64,000 nt of DNA from Candidatus Obscuribacterales bacterium (GTDB taxonomy: Bacteria > Cyanobacteriota > Vampirovibrionia > Obscuribacterales > Obscuribacteraceae), in the NCBI GenBank assembly GCA_019745415.1, contig JAIETF010000051.1, positions 37,084 to 101,083 on the forward strand, in the 5' to 3' direction. Below are positions 9,045 through 17,558 of the stretch, piece after piece. The stretch's first letter is position 1. Each line of letters starts with the position of its first letter. The position numbers and the translations under genes were made by a program. The notes beneath the pieces are model-generated. The model made no database searches, was not told where the DNA came from, and saw only the letters and a list, made by a program, of their open reading frames with translations.

Positions 9045-9518
9045 ATGATTACTTTTTCAATTACCGACAAAGAAATAGACTGCGCTTCTCTGAGAGAGAA
9101 ACTAGGCACAGCCGAAGACGGGGCTGTACTGGTTTTTGAAGGGATTGTGCGCAATCATAACGAAGGCAAAGCAGTCAGAACGCTGTTCTATGAAGCCTGC
9201 GAAAGCCTAGCTTGTGCCGAGGCTGAGCGCATAATGACCGAGGCTGTTTTCAAATTTGGTTTAAACCGCATTGTATGCGTGCATCGCACCGGTCATCTCA
9301 ACGTAGGTGATGCAGCTGTATTTGTCGGCGTAAGCACTGGTCACAGGGGTGAAGCTTTTGCCGGTTGTCGTTATGTAATAGACGAAATCAAACACAGATT
9401 GCCTATTTGGAAAAAGGAACACTATCAAGACGGTAGCCACGAATGGGTGAACTGCAGTCACCATGAGCACAATCATCAACACAGCCCCAAGTCTGATCAC
9501 GGAGAAGTCTCGGTTTGA
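9045..9518 (+). CDS. moaE: MoaE, molybdopterin synthase catalytic subunit
   Basis: A 157-residue large subunit of molybdopterin synthase, which with MoaD converts cPMP to molybdopterin. It shows the family motifs EGIVRNHNEGK, a central YEACE segment, HRTGHLNVGD and the catalytic-lysine region DEIKHRLPIWKKEHY. It departs from the family in its C-terminal tail, which is His-rich (CSHHEHNHQH followed by SPKSDH) and could bind metal. The stop overlaps the TTG start of moaA by three bases, so the two are translationally coupled. Confidence 0.95.
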   Translation: MITFSITDKEIDCASLREKLGTAEDGAVLVFEGIVRNHNEGKAVRTLFYEACESLACAEAERIMTEAVFKFGLNRIVCVHRTGHLNVGDAAVFVGVSTGHRGEAFAGCRYVIDEIKHRLPIWKKEHYQDGSHEWVNCSHHEHNHQHSPKSDHGEVSV

Positions 9519-10519
9519 GTACGCCCTTGATCGATTCATTCGGCAGACTGCACACCTATTTGCGCATCTCGGTCACCGATCGCTGCAATCTTAGATGTCG
9601 CTATTGCATGCCCTCTGAGGGTTTGCAGTGGAAGAAGCGAGACGAATTGCTTACTTTTGAAGAAATTGAGCGGTTAGCCGGTCTCTTTGTAGACATGGGC
9701 GTCAGCAAGATCAGGTTGACCGGCGGCGAACCCATGCTCAGGCGAGACTTTCCCGACCTGGTGGCAAGACTAGCCGGGCTCAAAGAAACCGGGCTTAAAA
9801 AATCCGGCTTGAAAGACCTGGCAATGACCACTAATGCTACTTTGCTGTCTGGGCAGGCGGCTCTTTTGAAAGAAAAGGGTTTGAGCCATATCAATATCAG
9901 TTTGGACAGCTTCAAACCGGAAAGATTCGAACAGATCACCAGGTTGTCTTGTTTCGACGCTGTGAAAGCCGGACTGCAAGAGGCGATTGCCGTTGGTTTC
10001 AACAAAATAAAGTTGAACATGGTGGTCATCGCCGGCTTCAACGACGATGAAATTCTCGACTTTGCCGCCTTCGCCCGCGAGCACAAGATAAATGTGCGCT
10101 TTATTGAGTTTATGCCTTTCAAAGATAACGATTGGCAGATTGACAAAGTAGTTACTTTCAAAGAGATGAAAGCCTCTCTAGATAAGCATTTCAAGCTCAG
10201 CCCAGCCAAGCAAGAAGTCGGGGATGTGGCACGCGACTTTGACCTGGAAGGGGGTGGCAGTTTGAGCTTCATTACCTCGATGAGTGAGAGCTTCTGTTCC
10301 AGCTGCAATAGACTGAGACTGACCAGCGACGGCTCAATGAAAAGCTGCCTATTTTACCCGGCTGAAATAAATCTTCGCGATGCCATGAGGCAAAACGCCT
10401 CAGATGATGAGCTTCGGGGTATGATCAGGGGCTGTCTTGCCGGAAAGCCGGAAGCACATCCACCGGCCGAAGAAATCGCTGCCCGGGACAATCGTTCGAT
10501 GATCGAGATAGGAGGCTAA
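9515..10519 (+). CDS. moaA: MoaA, GTP 3',8-cyclase (radical SAM)
   Basis: A 334-residue radical-SAM enzyme that, with MoaC, turns GTP into cyclic pyranopterin monophosphate. The N-terminal [4Fe-4S] motif is CNLRCRYC and the second, C-terminal cluster is given by SSCNRLRL plus a Cys in MKSCLF. TGGEP is present, and the protein ends in the Gly-Gly tail needed for activity. The start is TTG at 9515, preceded by GGAGAAG at good spacing and overlapping the moaE stop. Length is normal. Confidence 0.97.
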   Translation: MSTPLIDSFGRLHTYLRISVTDRCNLRCRYCMPSEGLQWKKRDELLTFEEIERLAGLFVDMGVSKIRLTGGEPMLRRDFPDLVARLAGLKETGLKKSGLKDLAMTTNATLLSGQAALLKEKGLSHINISLDSFKPERFEQITRLSCFDAVKAGLQEAIAVGFNKIKLNMVVIAGFNDDEILDFAAFAREHKINVRFIEFMPFKDNDWQIDKVVTFKEMKASLDKHFKLSPAKQEVGDVARDFDLEGGGSLSFITSMSESFCSSCNRLRLTSDGSMKSCLFYPAEINLRDAMRQNASDDELRGMIRGCLAGKPEAHPPAEEIAARDNRSMIEIGG

Positions 10520-10524
10520 GAGCC

Positions 10525-11505
10525 ATGCGGGATATTTCCCAAAAAGTAAGCACCCTGAGAACTGCTGTAGCCAAGGCTGTTTTGCGGGTGAGCCCTTCGA
10601 CAATCGAACAGATCAAGAAAAACAGCCTTCCCAAAGGCAATCCACTGGAAGTGGCGAAAGTAGCCGCTATACAAGCTGCTAAGAACACCAGCCAGATTAT
10701 TCCTTATTGCCATCCACTGCCGATCGACTATGTCGGAGTGGAATTTCATCTGGACGAAGACTGTATTGTCATCAAAGTAACAGTTAAAGCCATCTATAAA
10801 ACCGGGGTGGAGATGGAAGCCCTGACGGCAGCCTCGGTGGCGGCTTTGACCATATACGACATGGCTAAAATGGTCGACGATTTGATGCTCATAGAGCAAG
10901 TCACACTTGAAGAAAAGCGCGGCGGCAAAAGTGATTATGCCGCCCACGATACTGATGAAAACAGCAGCCGAACCGAGAAAACCAGCAAGCAGAAAGCAGC
11001 GGTTTTAACCCTCTCTGATAGCCTCTCTAGAGGCAAGGGTGAAGACATCTCGGGCAAGTTACTCACCACCGCCCTTAGCGATGAAGGCTTTGAAGTCGTG
11101 GAATACACTATTTTGGCTGATGATGAAGCCGAAATTGTACCGGCCGCTCGCCGCATTTGCGACGAACTGAAAGCCGATTTGCTAATCACGACCGGCGGTA
11201 CTGGTTTAGGACCAAGAGATAGAACACCGGAAGCTTTATCGAGACTGATTGAAAGAGAACTGCCCGGTATCGCAGAAGCCCTGCGCGCCTATGGACAAGA
11301 GCGCAATTCTTTTTCTATGCTGAGCCGGGCGGTAGCCGGGCAGAGAGACCGCACAATAATCATCAGCCTACCAGGTGCACCGCAGGCGGTGCAAGACGGA
11401 CTAAAGGTTCTCTTTCCTGTAATCAAGCATGCTTTCAAAATGATGGAAGGTCATGGGCATAAACACAAAACCCATGAACACAGCAGCGCCCACGGCAAAA
11501 AGTAA
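10525..11505 (+). CDS. moaCB: MoaC-MoaB/MogA fusion protein
   Basis: A 326-residue fusion of two cofactor enzymes. Residues 1-140 are MoaC (cPMP synthase), with KGNPLEVAKVAAIQAAK, YCHPLP, GVEMEAL and the catalytic YDMAK motif. Residues 155-312 are a MoaB/MogA molybdopterin adenylyltransferase, with LTLSDSLSRG, the TTGGTGLGPRD loop (about 222-232) and SLPGAP. The linker is polar. The C-terminus carries a His/Lys-rich tail (HGHKHKTHEH). MoaC-MoaB fusions are known in other bacteria. It starts 5 bases after moaA. The next gene, moeA, begins about 13 bases after its stop. Confidence 0.95.
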   Translation: MRDISQKVSTLRTAVAKAVLRVSPSTIEQIKKNSLPKGNPLEVAKVAAIQAAKNTSQIIPYCHPLPIDYVGVEFHLDEDCIVIKVTVKAIYKTGVEMEALTAASVAALTIYDMAKMVDDLMLIEQVTLEEKRGGKSDYAAHDTDENSSRTEKTSKQKAAVLTLSDSLSRGKGEDISGKLLTTALSDEGFEVVEYTILADDEAEIVPAARRICDELKADLLITTGGTGLGPRDRTPEALSRLIERELPGIAEALRAYGQERNSFSMLSRAVAGQRDRTIIISLPGAPQAVQDGLKVLFPVIKHAFKMMEGHGHKHKTHEHSSAHGKK

Positions 11506-11518
11506 GGAGAGTGAAGCC

Positions 11519-12805
11519 TTGCTGACTTATAATGAAGCGCTAAAGCTGATACTGCAAGAATGCAGCGCAGAGAAGCCGAAAGCCGAGCTTGTGCCGCTTG
11601 ATCAAGCAGCTTTTCGTATCTTGGCCGAACCGCTTCAAGCACCATTCGACCTGCCTCGCTTCAACAATTCGGCAGTGGACGGCTACGGCGTCATTGTAGA
11701 CGACCTGCAGGACTGCGACAAAAAGCCAGTCACCCTCAAGTTGATTGATACTGTGTCGGCCGGCGACCACAACCTGCTCACCGAACTAAAGAGCGGCCAG
11801 TGCATAAAAATCATGACCGGTGCAGTTGTGCCTGATGCGGTGGAAGCAGTGGTGATGCGCGAGTTCTGCCAAGAAGAAGATAGGACTGTGACAATCAATT
11901 GCCATGGACGCGCCCGCATAGGCGAAAATATTCGCCTGACCGGCGAAGAAATGGAAAAGGGACAGACTGTGCTTGATGCCGGCACCAAGCTGACTCCACC
12001 GGCTCTTGGACTGGCGGCGACGGTCGGCAAAGCCCTGCTTAACTGCTATAGACAGCCAAGAATAGCCATTGTTTCTACTGGCGATGAATTGAAGGAACCA
12101 GGACAGGAACTTTCTGCCAGCCAAATCTACAATTCTAATTCTTATGCCATTAAGGCCTGCCTGGCTGGCATGCACTTTCACAACCAGACCGGCGAGTCGG
12201 CAAACAACCTGGTTAGATGCCTGCACACAAGCGACGACCGCGAAAGCGTCGACTCAACTTTGCAAAAGGCCCTGGAAACAAGCGATGTGATCATTACCCT
12301 CGGTGGTGTTTCAATGGGCGACCGCGACTATGTAAAAGTGTCGCTGGAAGAAAAGGGAGTGAGAACAGTTTTCTGGAAAGTGGCTATTAAGCCCGGCAAA
12401 CCGGTATATTTTGCAGTCGCGCCCGGCGGCAAGTTTATCTTTGGGCTGCCCGGCAACCCGGTTTCAGCCCTGGTTACTTTCGAATTGTTTGTCAAACCGG
12501 CGCTAAAAATATTGCAAGGCGAAAAGAGCGCCGCACCACATATAGTATCAGCTCGCCTACAAGCAGCCTTGAAGAAAAAAGCCGGACGCTTAGATTTTGT
12601 CAGAGCAAACCTGGCTGAAAACGCCAGCCGTAAGCACGAAGAAGACCAAACCTGGAAGCCGCCCTATCTTGTTACACCCACTAGAGGTCAAGACTCGCAC
12701 ATGCTTACCGGCTTGGTCAAAGCCGACGCCCTCATTCACTTTGAACAAGAGCTGGAATACGCACCGGAAGGCGCCGAAGTCAAAGCTCAAATACTCCACT
12801 GGTAA
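11519..12805 (+). CDS. moeA: MoeA, molybdopterin molybdenumtransferase
   Basis: Inserts molybdate into adenylylated molybdopterin. The 428-residue protein starts with LTYNEALKLIL and shows NSAVDGYGV, MTGAVVPD, the TGDEL loop, GGVSMGDRDYV and GLPGNPVSALVTFE, all typical of MoeA. The frame is open from an ATG at 11453 inside moaCB, but the TTG at 11519 has AAGGAG about 10 bases upstream (overlapping the moaCB stop) and gives a standard MoeA N-terminus. The extra 22 residues of the longer form look non-conserved. Last gene of the cofactor operon. Confidence 0.93.
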   Translation: MLTYNEALKLILQECSAEKPKAELVPLDQAAFRILAEPLQAPFDLPRFNNSAVDGYGVIVDDLQDCDKKPVTLKLIDTVSAGDHNLLTELKSGQCIKIMTGAVVPDAVEAVVMREFCQEEDRTVTINCHGRARIGENIRLTGEEMEKGQTVLDAGTKLTPPALGLAATVGKALLNCYRQPRIAIVSTGDELKEPGQELSASQIYNSNSYAIKACLAGMHFHNQTGESANNLVRCLHTSDDRESVDSTLQKALETSDVIITLGGVSMGDRDYVKVSLEEKGVRTVFWKVAIKPGKPVYFAVAPGGKFIFGLPGNPVSALVTFELFVKPALKILQGEKSAAPHIVSARLQAALKKKAGRLDFVRANLAENASRKHEEDQTWKPPYLVTPTRGQDSHMLTGLVKADALIHFEQELEYAPEGAEVKAQILHW

Positions 12806-12864
12806 CCCTCAAGATCTCTTGGATTAAGCTATTCCCCCATTCTTTATGCAGAGAGGCTAGATTT

Positions 12865-13473
12865 TTGAAAGTTCGACCAGCTGGGAAATTATGGCTAATG
12901 GCATTTTTAATGGCGGGGTATTTCGCCTTTCTTTCCGCCCAAACAGAAAAGCCCGCCTTTGGTCAAAACAGCAGCGCAAGCAATAACCAAACCGGCAAAA
13001 CCGAAGCCAAAGCAGTGCTGCGCGAATATGACGATATCACCTCAGAAGAATTTGAAAGCCCACGCATACTTATATTGAAAGCCCAGCAAGCCTTGCGGCA
13101 CAGAGACGTAGACCGCGCCGTCAGCCAGATGGAAAGGGCTCTGGCACTGGCCCCCAAAGATGTGGACGTGCATTACTTTTATGCTCTTTCGCTGGAAGCA
13201 AAAATGAAGCGGGCCCGTTTCAAAGACGAAAAAACTTTCGGCAATTGTGTTTCGTCCTGGCTCAAACTCTATCGGGGAGAGGTGGGGGACGAAAAGGGCC
13301 TGACTTTTAAAGGCGTGGGACTGGCAGCCGGCTCTTTCTCTGACGATGAAATGGCAATGCAAGGCAAAGAGCATTTGCTCAGTTTGGTCGGTTTCTTACC
13401 CAAAGCCTGGGAATCAGACAAGAAATATGTAAAGCGGGCAGTAGCCAGTCTGGGACAAACAAGTCCGCATTAG
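12865..13473 (+). CDS. Secreted TPR-type protein, function unknown
   Basis: A 202-residue protein starting with TTG at 12865 (GAGAGG site 8 bases upstream). Residues 1-32 form a signal peptide. A tetratricopeptide-like helix pair follows (residues about 70-110: KAQQALRHRDVDRAVSQMER, ALALAPKDVDVHYFYALSLE), and the C-terminal 80 residues are unassigned. It follows moeA by 59 bases and may be read through from it, but nothing suggests a role in cofactor synthesis. Confidence 0.75.
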   Translation: MKVRPAGKLWLMAFLMAGYFAFLSAQTEKPAFGQNSSASNNQTGKTEAKAVLREYDDITSEEFESPRILILKAQQALRHRDVDRAVSQMERALALAPKDVDVHYFYALSLEAKMKRARFKDEKTFGNCVSSWLKLYRGEVGDEKGLTFKGVGLAAGSFSDDEMAMQGKEHLLSLVGFLPKAWESDKKYVKRAVASLGQTSPH

Positions 13474-13529
13474 ACTTACACAAATGAGACCGACTGAAAA
13501 ACTAGTTTTAGACTGATTTATCTAAGCTT

Positions 13530-13988
13530 CTAAGCTTCTAGAGGATCCTTGAGACTGTCCAACACTTCTATAGCTGCTTTTTGGCCGGCAGCCGATTGGG
13601 TATTCACCCCTTCTTTGACAGTGACGAGGAAGCGACTGCCCGAGCAAAAGAACTGGTGCAAAAGCGGTTTCAAGTCAAGCAAGCGGTCATGTTGATCGTG
13701 TACGAAGCTTTTTAGGTCGTAGGCAATCAAACCGTTGGCGTGGCTTAGCTGCTGCACGGCTTGATGAAGCCCAATGCCGGGCTGGGTACCGATATCGTCA
13801 AATTTATCGACCAATTCGAAATTATTGGCCAGGCAATATTCTTCAATCTGGCTGAACTGCAGCTGGGCAGCAACCCTCGACTCGGCCCGGGCATAGGCCA
13901 CCAGCCTCACCGGATGACTAAAATGAGAAGCAGCCGTGCGAAACCAGGGACGGCTGCCGTTACAAATACAATTTCTATCCATTTCCAT
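13530..13988 (-). CDS. Degenerate serine-resolvase-like protein
   Basis: A 152-residue protein that follows the fold of the serine recombinase N-terminal domain: VRLVAYARAES, an AAQLQFSQIEEYC helix, D-K-F-D-D, and a late EGVNTQSAAGQ helix, which matches the family's E-x-x-D-T-x-x-A-x-G motif. The catalytic serine (normally Y-A-R-V-S) is out of register (YARAES), and the Arg-rich L-D-R-L-x-R region is replaced by LKSFVHDQHDRL. There is no DNA-binding C-terminal domain. It is therefore probably not a recombinase. The start is chosen at ATG 13988 (AGG 6 bases upstream); a GTG at 14006 is possible. It lies downstream of the hydrogenase-linked kinase on the same strand. Confidence 0.65.
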   Translation of the reverse strand: MEMDRNCICNGSRPWFRTAASHFSHPVRLVAYARAESRVAAQLQFSQIEEYCLANNFELVDKFDDIGTQPGIGLHQAVQQLSHANGLIAYDLKSFVHDQHDRLLDLKPLLHQFFCSGSRFLVTVKEGVNTQSAAGQKAAIEVLDSLKDPLEA

Positions 13989-14087
13989 AAATGACCTGAG
14001 TACCACCTGGAAACAGAATATATAAAATTGGACCCGCGGGGAATTGACCGCAAGAATGAAAAGGGGTAAAACCCAAGGATGATTTAT

Positions 14088-15104
14088 TTACTTCCACTCT
14101 TTCCATTCTGGTCTAGGCAACTCGACGAGAAGCTCGTCTAGACTCTGATAGCGCTCTTCCGGACGTCGCGAAGCAGCTTTGCGGATAATTTTGTATAGCT
14201 GCTCGGATAAATCATCGGAATTTACAAGAGATGCAGAAAGAGATTCAGGAGGAGACTCAGAGAGAGATTCAGGTAAATTGAGACCATTGACGTGCGACAT
14301 GAGAACATTGAGAGGACTACCGGTACTGGCGGCCTTACGACCAAGAAGCAGTTCATAGGCGACCAGAGCTAAAGAATAGATATCGCTGCGTTGGTCAATG
14401 GTCTCTGATAAACACTGTTCGGGGCTCATATAATAGTGCGAGCCCAGCACCTCGCGAGAACGGGTGAGAAAGCTGAAATTGCCCCGTTCATAACGGGCTA
14501 GACCAAAATCAACTAGGGTGTAAACAAATTTTCCTTTCAAATGAGGCTGCATCATGATGTTGGCCGGCTTGATATCGCGGTGCACAACACCGACCGAATG
14601 ACAATAACTAAGTGCCGAACCAAGCTGCCAAAGAAACTCCAAAACAAAAGAGGCTGGAGATTTGGCATTACGCTCCAGGTAAGCCTCCAGAGTTTCGCCG
14701 GGTAAAAAGCGTTGCACCAGATAATACTTGTTAATGCCTAGATCAAAGCCACTGTCTAAGACTTTCACCACACCGGGATGTGAGAGCATGGACAGAGTAC
14801 GCCCCTCTTTCAAGAAGCGGGCAATCAATCGCCCATCGGGAATATGACCACGACCACGGCCGGAACAATCAGTATCGAGAACTTTCAAGGCCACAGTCTC
14901 GCCTGTCACTAAATTGCGGGCAACAAAAAGGGTGCCACTACCTCCGGAGGCAAGAAAGTTGACCACTTCGTATTTGCCGGCCACTAGTTTCTGCCCCAAA
15001 AAGCCGGTCACAGGCTCGAGACCGCCTAAGGAAAGATCATCGGAGGCGCCCTGCAAGGCTGCTAGATCTGGTTTAAGAAACTCGCCTGATGTATGACTCA
15101 TCAT
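14088..15104 (-). CDS. Serine/threonine protein kinase
   Basis: A 338-residue Hanks-type kinase. The Gly-rich loop is ASGGSGTLFVA, the ATP-binding Lys is in VALKVLD, the catalytic loop is VHRDIKPANIM, and the metal site is DFGLARY, followed by HYYMSPEQ. All key residues are present, so it should be active. There is no transmembrane segment, so it is cytoplasmic. A Ser/Glu/Pro-rich low-complexity insert (LPESLSESPPESLSAS) precedes the final helix. The frame is open from TTG 15122, but ATG 15104 (or 15101) is a better start. It lies 86 bases after the NHL-repeat gene, so it may be the tail of the hydrogenase transcript. Confidence 0.93.
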   Translation of the reverse strand: MMSHTSGEFLKPDLAALQGASDDLSLGGLEPVTGFLGQKLVAGKYEVVNFLASGGSGTLFVARNLVTGETVALKVLDTDCSGRGRGHIPDGRLIARFLKEGRTLSMLSHPGVVKVLDSGFDLGINKYYLVQRFLPGETLEAYLERNAKSPASFVLEFLWQLGSALSYCHSVGVVHRDIKPANIMMQPHLKGKFVYTLVDFGLARYERGNFSFLTRSREVLGSHYYMSPEQCLSETIDQRSDIYSLALVAYELLLGRKAASTGSPLNVLMSHVNGLNLPESLSESPPESLSASLVNSDDLSEQLYKIIRKAASRRPEERYQSLDELLVELPRPEWKEWK

Positions 15105-15190
15105 AAAATCACAAGGTCGCAAAATAACATTATCTAAAGAGAACCCTAAACCGGTTATTTACCCAAAGGAAAACCATTTGAAACACTTGT

Positions 15191-16300
15191 CTAAATCGAG
15201 AAGACAAGCACGCGATTGTTTCCCGAATCGGCAATAGCCAACTTGCCTTTGTGCAGGTGCAGTCCATATGGCCAGCATAGACTTTTGTCGGTTACTTCTT
15301 TCCAGTTGTTCTCGCCGTTCTTTTCAAAATCAGGTTGACCAATGACGGCTTGAGCCGGCAAGGCGACACCCTGGCAGGGCAAGTGCTCAAAGAGCAAGAC
15401 CCGATTATTGGCGGTATCGGCCACAGCTAAGACCCCATCGTCATAACTGACACCATAAGGAAAACGCAATACAGATGCCGATTGCGGTCTATAGGGATAT
15501 TCCTCCCAGCTGGCAAAGTCGCACTGACCAAGCAACAAGTTGGCGGCGATAGCCTCCGGCTTTTCGCGAGGAAAACCCAAGACCCTGTGATTGCCGGCAT
15601 CGGCAATAAATAAAGTCTCGCCAGATGCACAAATATCATGAGCCCAACGAAAGCTGGAAGCGCCAATGGCTCCGCGATTATCTTCAGCGCAAGCAAAATT
15701 ATCTTGCCCTAGAAGTCCATCAAATTTTACCCGTCCAGAAAGATCTCGCTTGCTGAAGTGGTCTAGATAGACCACTCGACGATTGCCGGTATCGGCGATA
15801 TAAAGCCGGTCTTCCACAAAGGCCAGACCATAAGGCCAGTAAAGACTGCTATCGCAGACGGCAGCACCGCGATTGGGCTCAGACTGCTCAAGACTATCTT
15901 GCCCAATGATAAAGTCGGGGGGCTGGTTATGCTCGGGCATTTTGGACCAAATCAGAATGCGGTGGTGCCAGGCATCGGCCACAAGCAGCCGGCCTTGGTG
16001 CATAGTCACACCGGTGGGCAAATGCAAGAGCTTCGCTCCCTCAGTCTCAAAATCGGGCTGCCCAATGACGAAGTCTGCTTCACTATGGCTTGAGGGCAGC
16101 TCATCTCCTATCTTCCAGACAAGCAGGCGGTGGTTGCCTGAATCACAGACAAGCAAATAATTATCGTCAAAGTAAACACCGCGGGGACAATAAAGTTGAC
16201 CGCGGCGAGCTTGAGCATCGGGCAAAGCCATGCTGAAGTTGCGCTCGGTGCTGGGAGCGGCTCCATACCAGCGCAAAGAAGTTGGAGATAAACCGGTCAC
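15191..16300 (-). CDS. NHL-repeat beta-propeller protein of the hydrogenase cluster
   Basis: A protein of about 369 residues made of repeated NHL blades. The pattern [C/A]-D-[S/T]-G/A-N-x-R-[V/L] recurs many times (CDSGNHRLLVW, ADTGNRRVVYL, ADAGNHRVLGF, ADTANNRVLLF, ADSGNNRVLVF), interleaved with L-x-x-P-x-G-V/L and V/L-I/L-G-Q-x-D/N-F. No signal peptide is seen. The GTG at 16300 overlaps the stop of the upstream NifU/Rieske gene (GTGA) and is preferred to an ATG 78 bases earlier. NHL proteins are, as I recall, regular neighbours of group 1h hydrogenases; their role is unknown and probably structural. Confidence 0.9.
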   Translation of the reverse strand: MTGLSPTSLRWYGAAPSTERNFSMALPDAQARRGQLYCPRGVYFDDNYLLVCDSGNHRLLVWKIGDELPSSHSEADFVIGQPDFETEGAKLLHLPTGVTMHQGRLLVADAWHHRILIWSKMPEHNQPPDFIIGQDSLEQSEPNRGAAVCDSSLYWPYGLAFVEDRLYIADTGNRRVVYLDHFSKRDLSGRVKFDGLLGQDNFACAEDNRGAIGASSFRWAHDICASGETLFIADAGNHRVLGFPREKPEAIAANLLLGQCDFASWEEYPYRPQSASVLRFPYGVSYDDGVLAVADTANNRVLLFEHLPCQGVALPAQAVIGQPDFEKNGENNWKEVTDKSLCWPYGLHLHKGKLAIADSGNNRVLVFSI

Positions 16301-17130
16301 TGTGGACGCACCCAAATACGGCCTTCCACAATTTTGAGAGGGAAAGGTTCCAACTGCACTTCGGGAGCGGTAAGACATTCGCCGGTGCTACGTAAAAACT
16401 TGAAGCCGTGGAATGGACAGGTGATGGTTTCACCTTCCACTTTACCGCCATCGAGGGGTAAGCCCATATGAGGACAGGCATTGCGAAAAGCGAAGAGCCT
16501 GCCTTCCGACTGCATAAGCAAGACACTTTCCTGCAACATGCAATAAACGGCTCCATTATTCATCGTTTCTGCAATCGTCTCCAATAAAGGACCTTCCACC
16601 CAGCCTTTATCTTGATCGATTGAAAGAAAGCCGGAGACCGCCATATCGGTCACCTGCTCCACCCGCTTAATTTGCGGCAGACGAGTTCTCATAGTTTCTT
16701 CTACAGCGTCGCGCAGGGTCTGGGCACTCATCGAGCAACCAGCACAAGCGCCGTGTAGACGCACATAAACGACCTCTTCTTCTACATCTACTAACTCTAT
16801 GTCACCGCCATGAGAACTAAGATAGGGTTTTACCTGCTCAAGCACTTCAACTACGCGCGCCCTAAGTGAAGGCTTGATAATACCGTGCATTGAAAAGAGA
16901 GCATAAACCGAAGGTTCTTCCATCGCCTGCAAGAGAAGCTCTTTTCCCCGCTCGTCGGACTTTACTGCTTTGACTAAGGTAACTAGTCCTTCTTTATGAA
17001 AAGCTTCAAGTGCTTCTTTCAACTTCAAAAACTTTTTCTTTGTTTCTTCGTCAAGTTCTTGCGCAGCCGACAAAGCGCTATCGACATCTGCAGCAAGCTT
17101 AGACAATACTTCCGATTCAGACACAGTCAA
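16297..17130 (-). CDS. NifU-like/Rieske [2Fe-2S] fusion protein of the hydrogenase cluster
   Basis: A 277-residue protein with three parts: an N-terminal helical region (1-85), a NifU C-terminal-type domain (90-165) with PYLSSHGGDIELVDV and the CAGC pair (C129, C132) that binds an Fe-S cluster, and a Rieske domain (180-275) with CPH (C219, H221) and CPFH (C238, H241). The second part could scaffold or transfer Fe-S clusters and the third could carry electrons at fairly high potential. Neighbouring genes overlap by 4 bases on both sides, so it is fixed in the hydrogenase operon. I infer that it is an electron-transfer or cluster-assembly partner of the hydrogenase. Confidence 0.93.
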   Translation of the reverse strand: MTVSESEVLSKLAADVDSALSAAQELDEETKKKFLKLKEALEAFHKEGLVTLVKAVKSDERGKELLLQAMEEPSVYALFSMHGIIKPSLRARVVEVLEQVKPYLSSHGGDIELVDVEEEVVYVRLHGACAGCSMSAQTLRDAVEETMRTRLPQIKRVEQVTDMAVSGFLSIDQDKGWVEGPLLETIAETMNNGAVYCMLQESVLLMQSEGRLFAFRNACPHMGLPLDGGKVEGETITCPFHGFKFLRSTGECLTAPEVQLEPFPLKIVEGRIWVRPQ

Positions 17131-17489
17131 CCTCCAAAGGCCAGGTTAGATTCTAAAGACTCTATCGCCTTGCGCAAAAGCAAAGCCGAAAAGACCTGGC
17201 GTGCCGCCGCCTGCATAGCATCACCGGCGGTGCCCTGAAATTGGATAGACAACTTTTGCCTTTCTAGTGCAGAAAGAATAAAAAGAGCACCAGCAGTATT
17301 ATCGAGCAAGTTATCTTGAAAGAAATTGGCAGTATATTGACTGAGCCACACACCCTCTGCTTCAGCATCTTCACGCAAGACAGCCAGCGCCGGCTCTGCC
17401 CCCTGCAAGCGCTGGGCGACGCGCTCACAAAACTGAGACACGGCAAGATTCAAGACTTCTTCAAAGAGTCGCTTCTCATAAAGTTCCAA
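17127..17489 (-). CDS. Small conserved protein of the hydrogenase cluster
   Basis: A 120-residue, mostly helical, acidic protein with no cysteine pairs or membrane segment beyond a single Cys near residue 21. The start is TTG at 17489; its stop overlaps the next gene by 4 bases. The family is not recognised by name. A protein of this size next to the NifU/Rieske gene is what I remember from other group 1h clusters, so an assembly role is likely but not shown. Confidence 0.75.
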   Translation of the reverse strand: MELYEKRLFEEVLNLAVSQFCERVAQRLQGAEPALAVLREDAEAEGVWLSQYTANFFQDNLLDNTAGALFILSALERQKLSIQFQGTAGDAMQAAARQVFSALLLRKAIESLESNLAFGG

Positions 17490-17558
17490 GTTATGCCACC
17501 ACCCCTAGTTCGTCCCTGTCATTTTCAAATGCGCCAATCTTTTTCTAGTTCGCACCAA

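Noticed and set aside
9601..10308. 235-codon open frame antisense to moaA
   Set aside because: It is the mirror of a certain radical-SAM gene; its text is Ser/Leu-rich without any motif.
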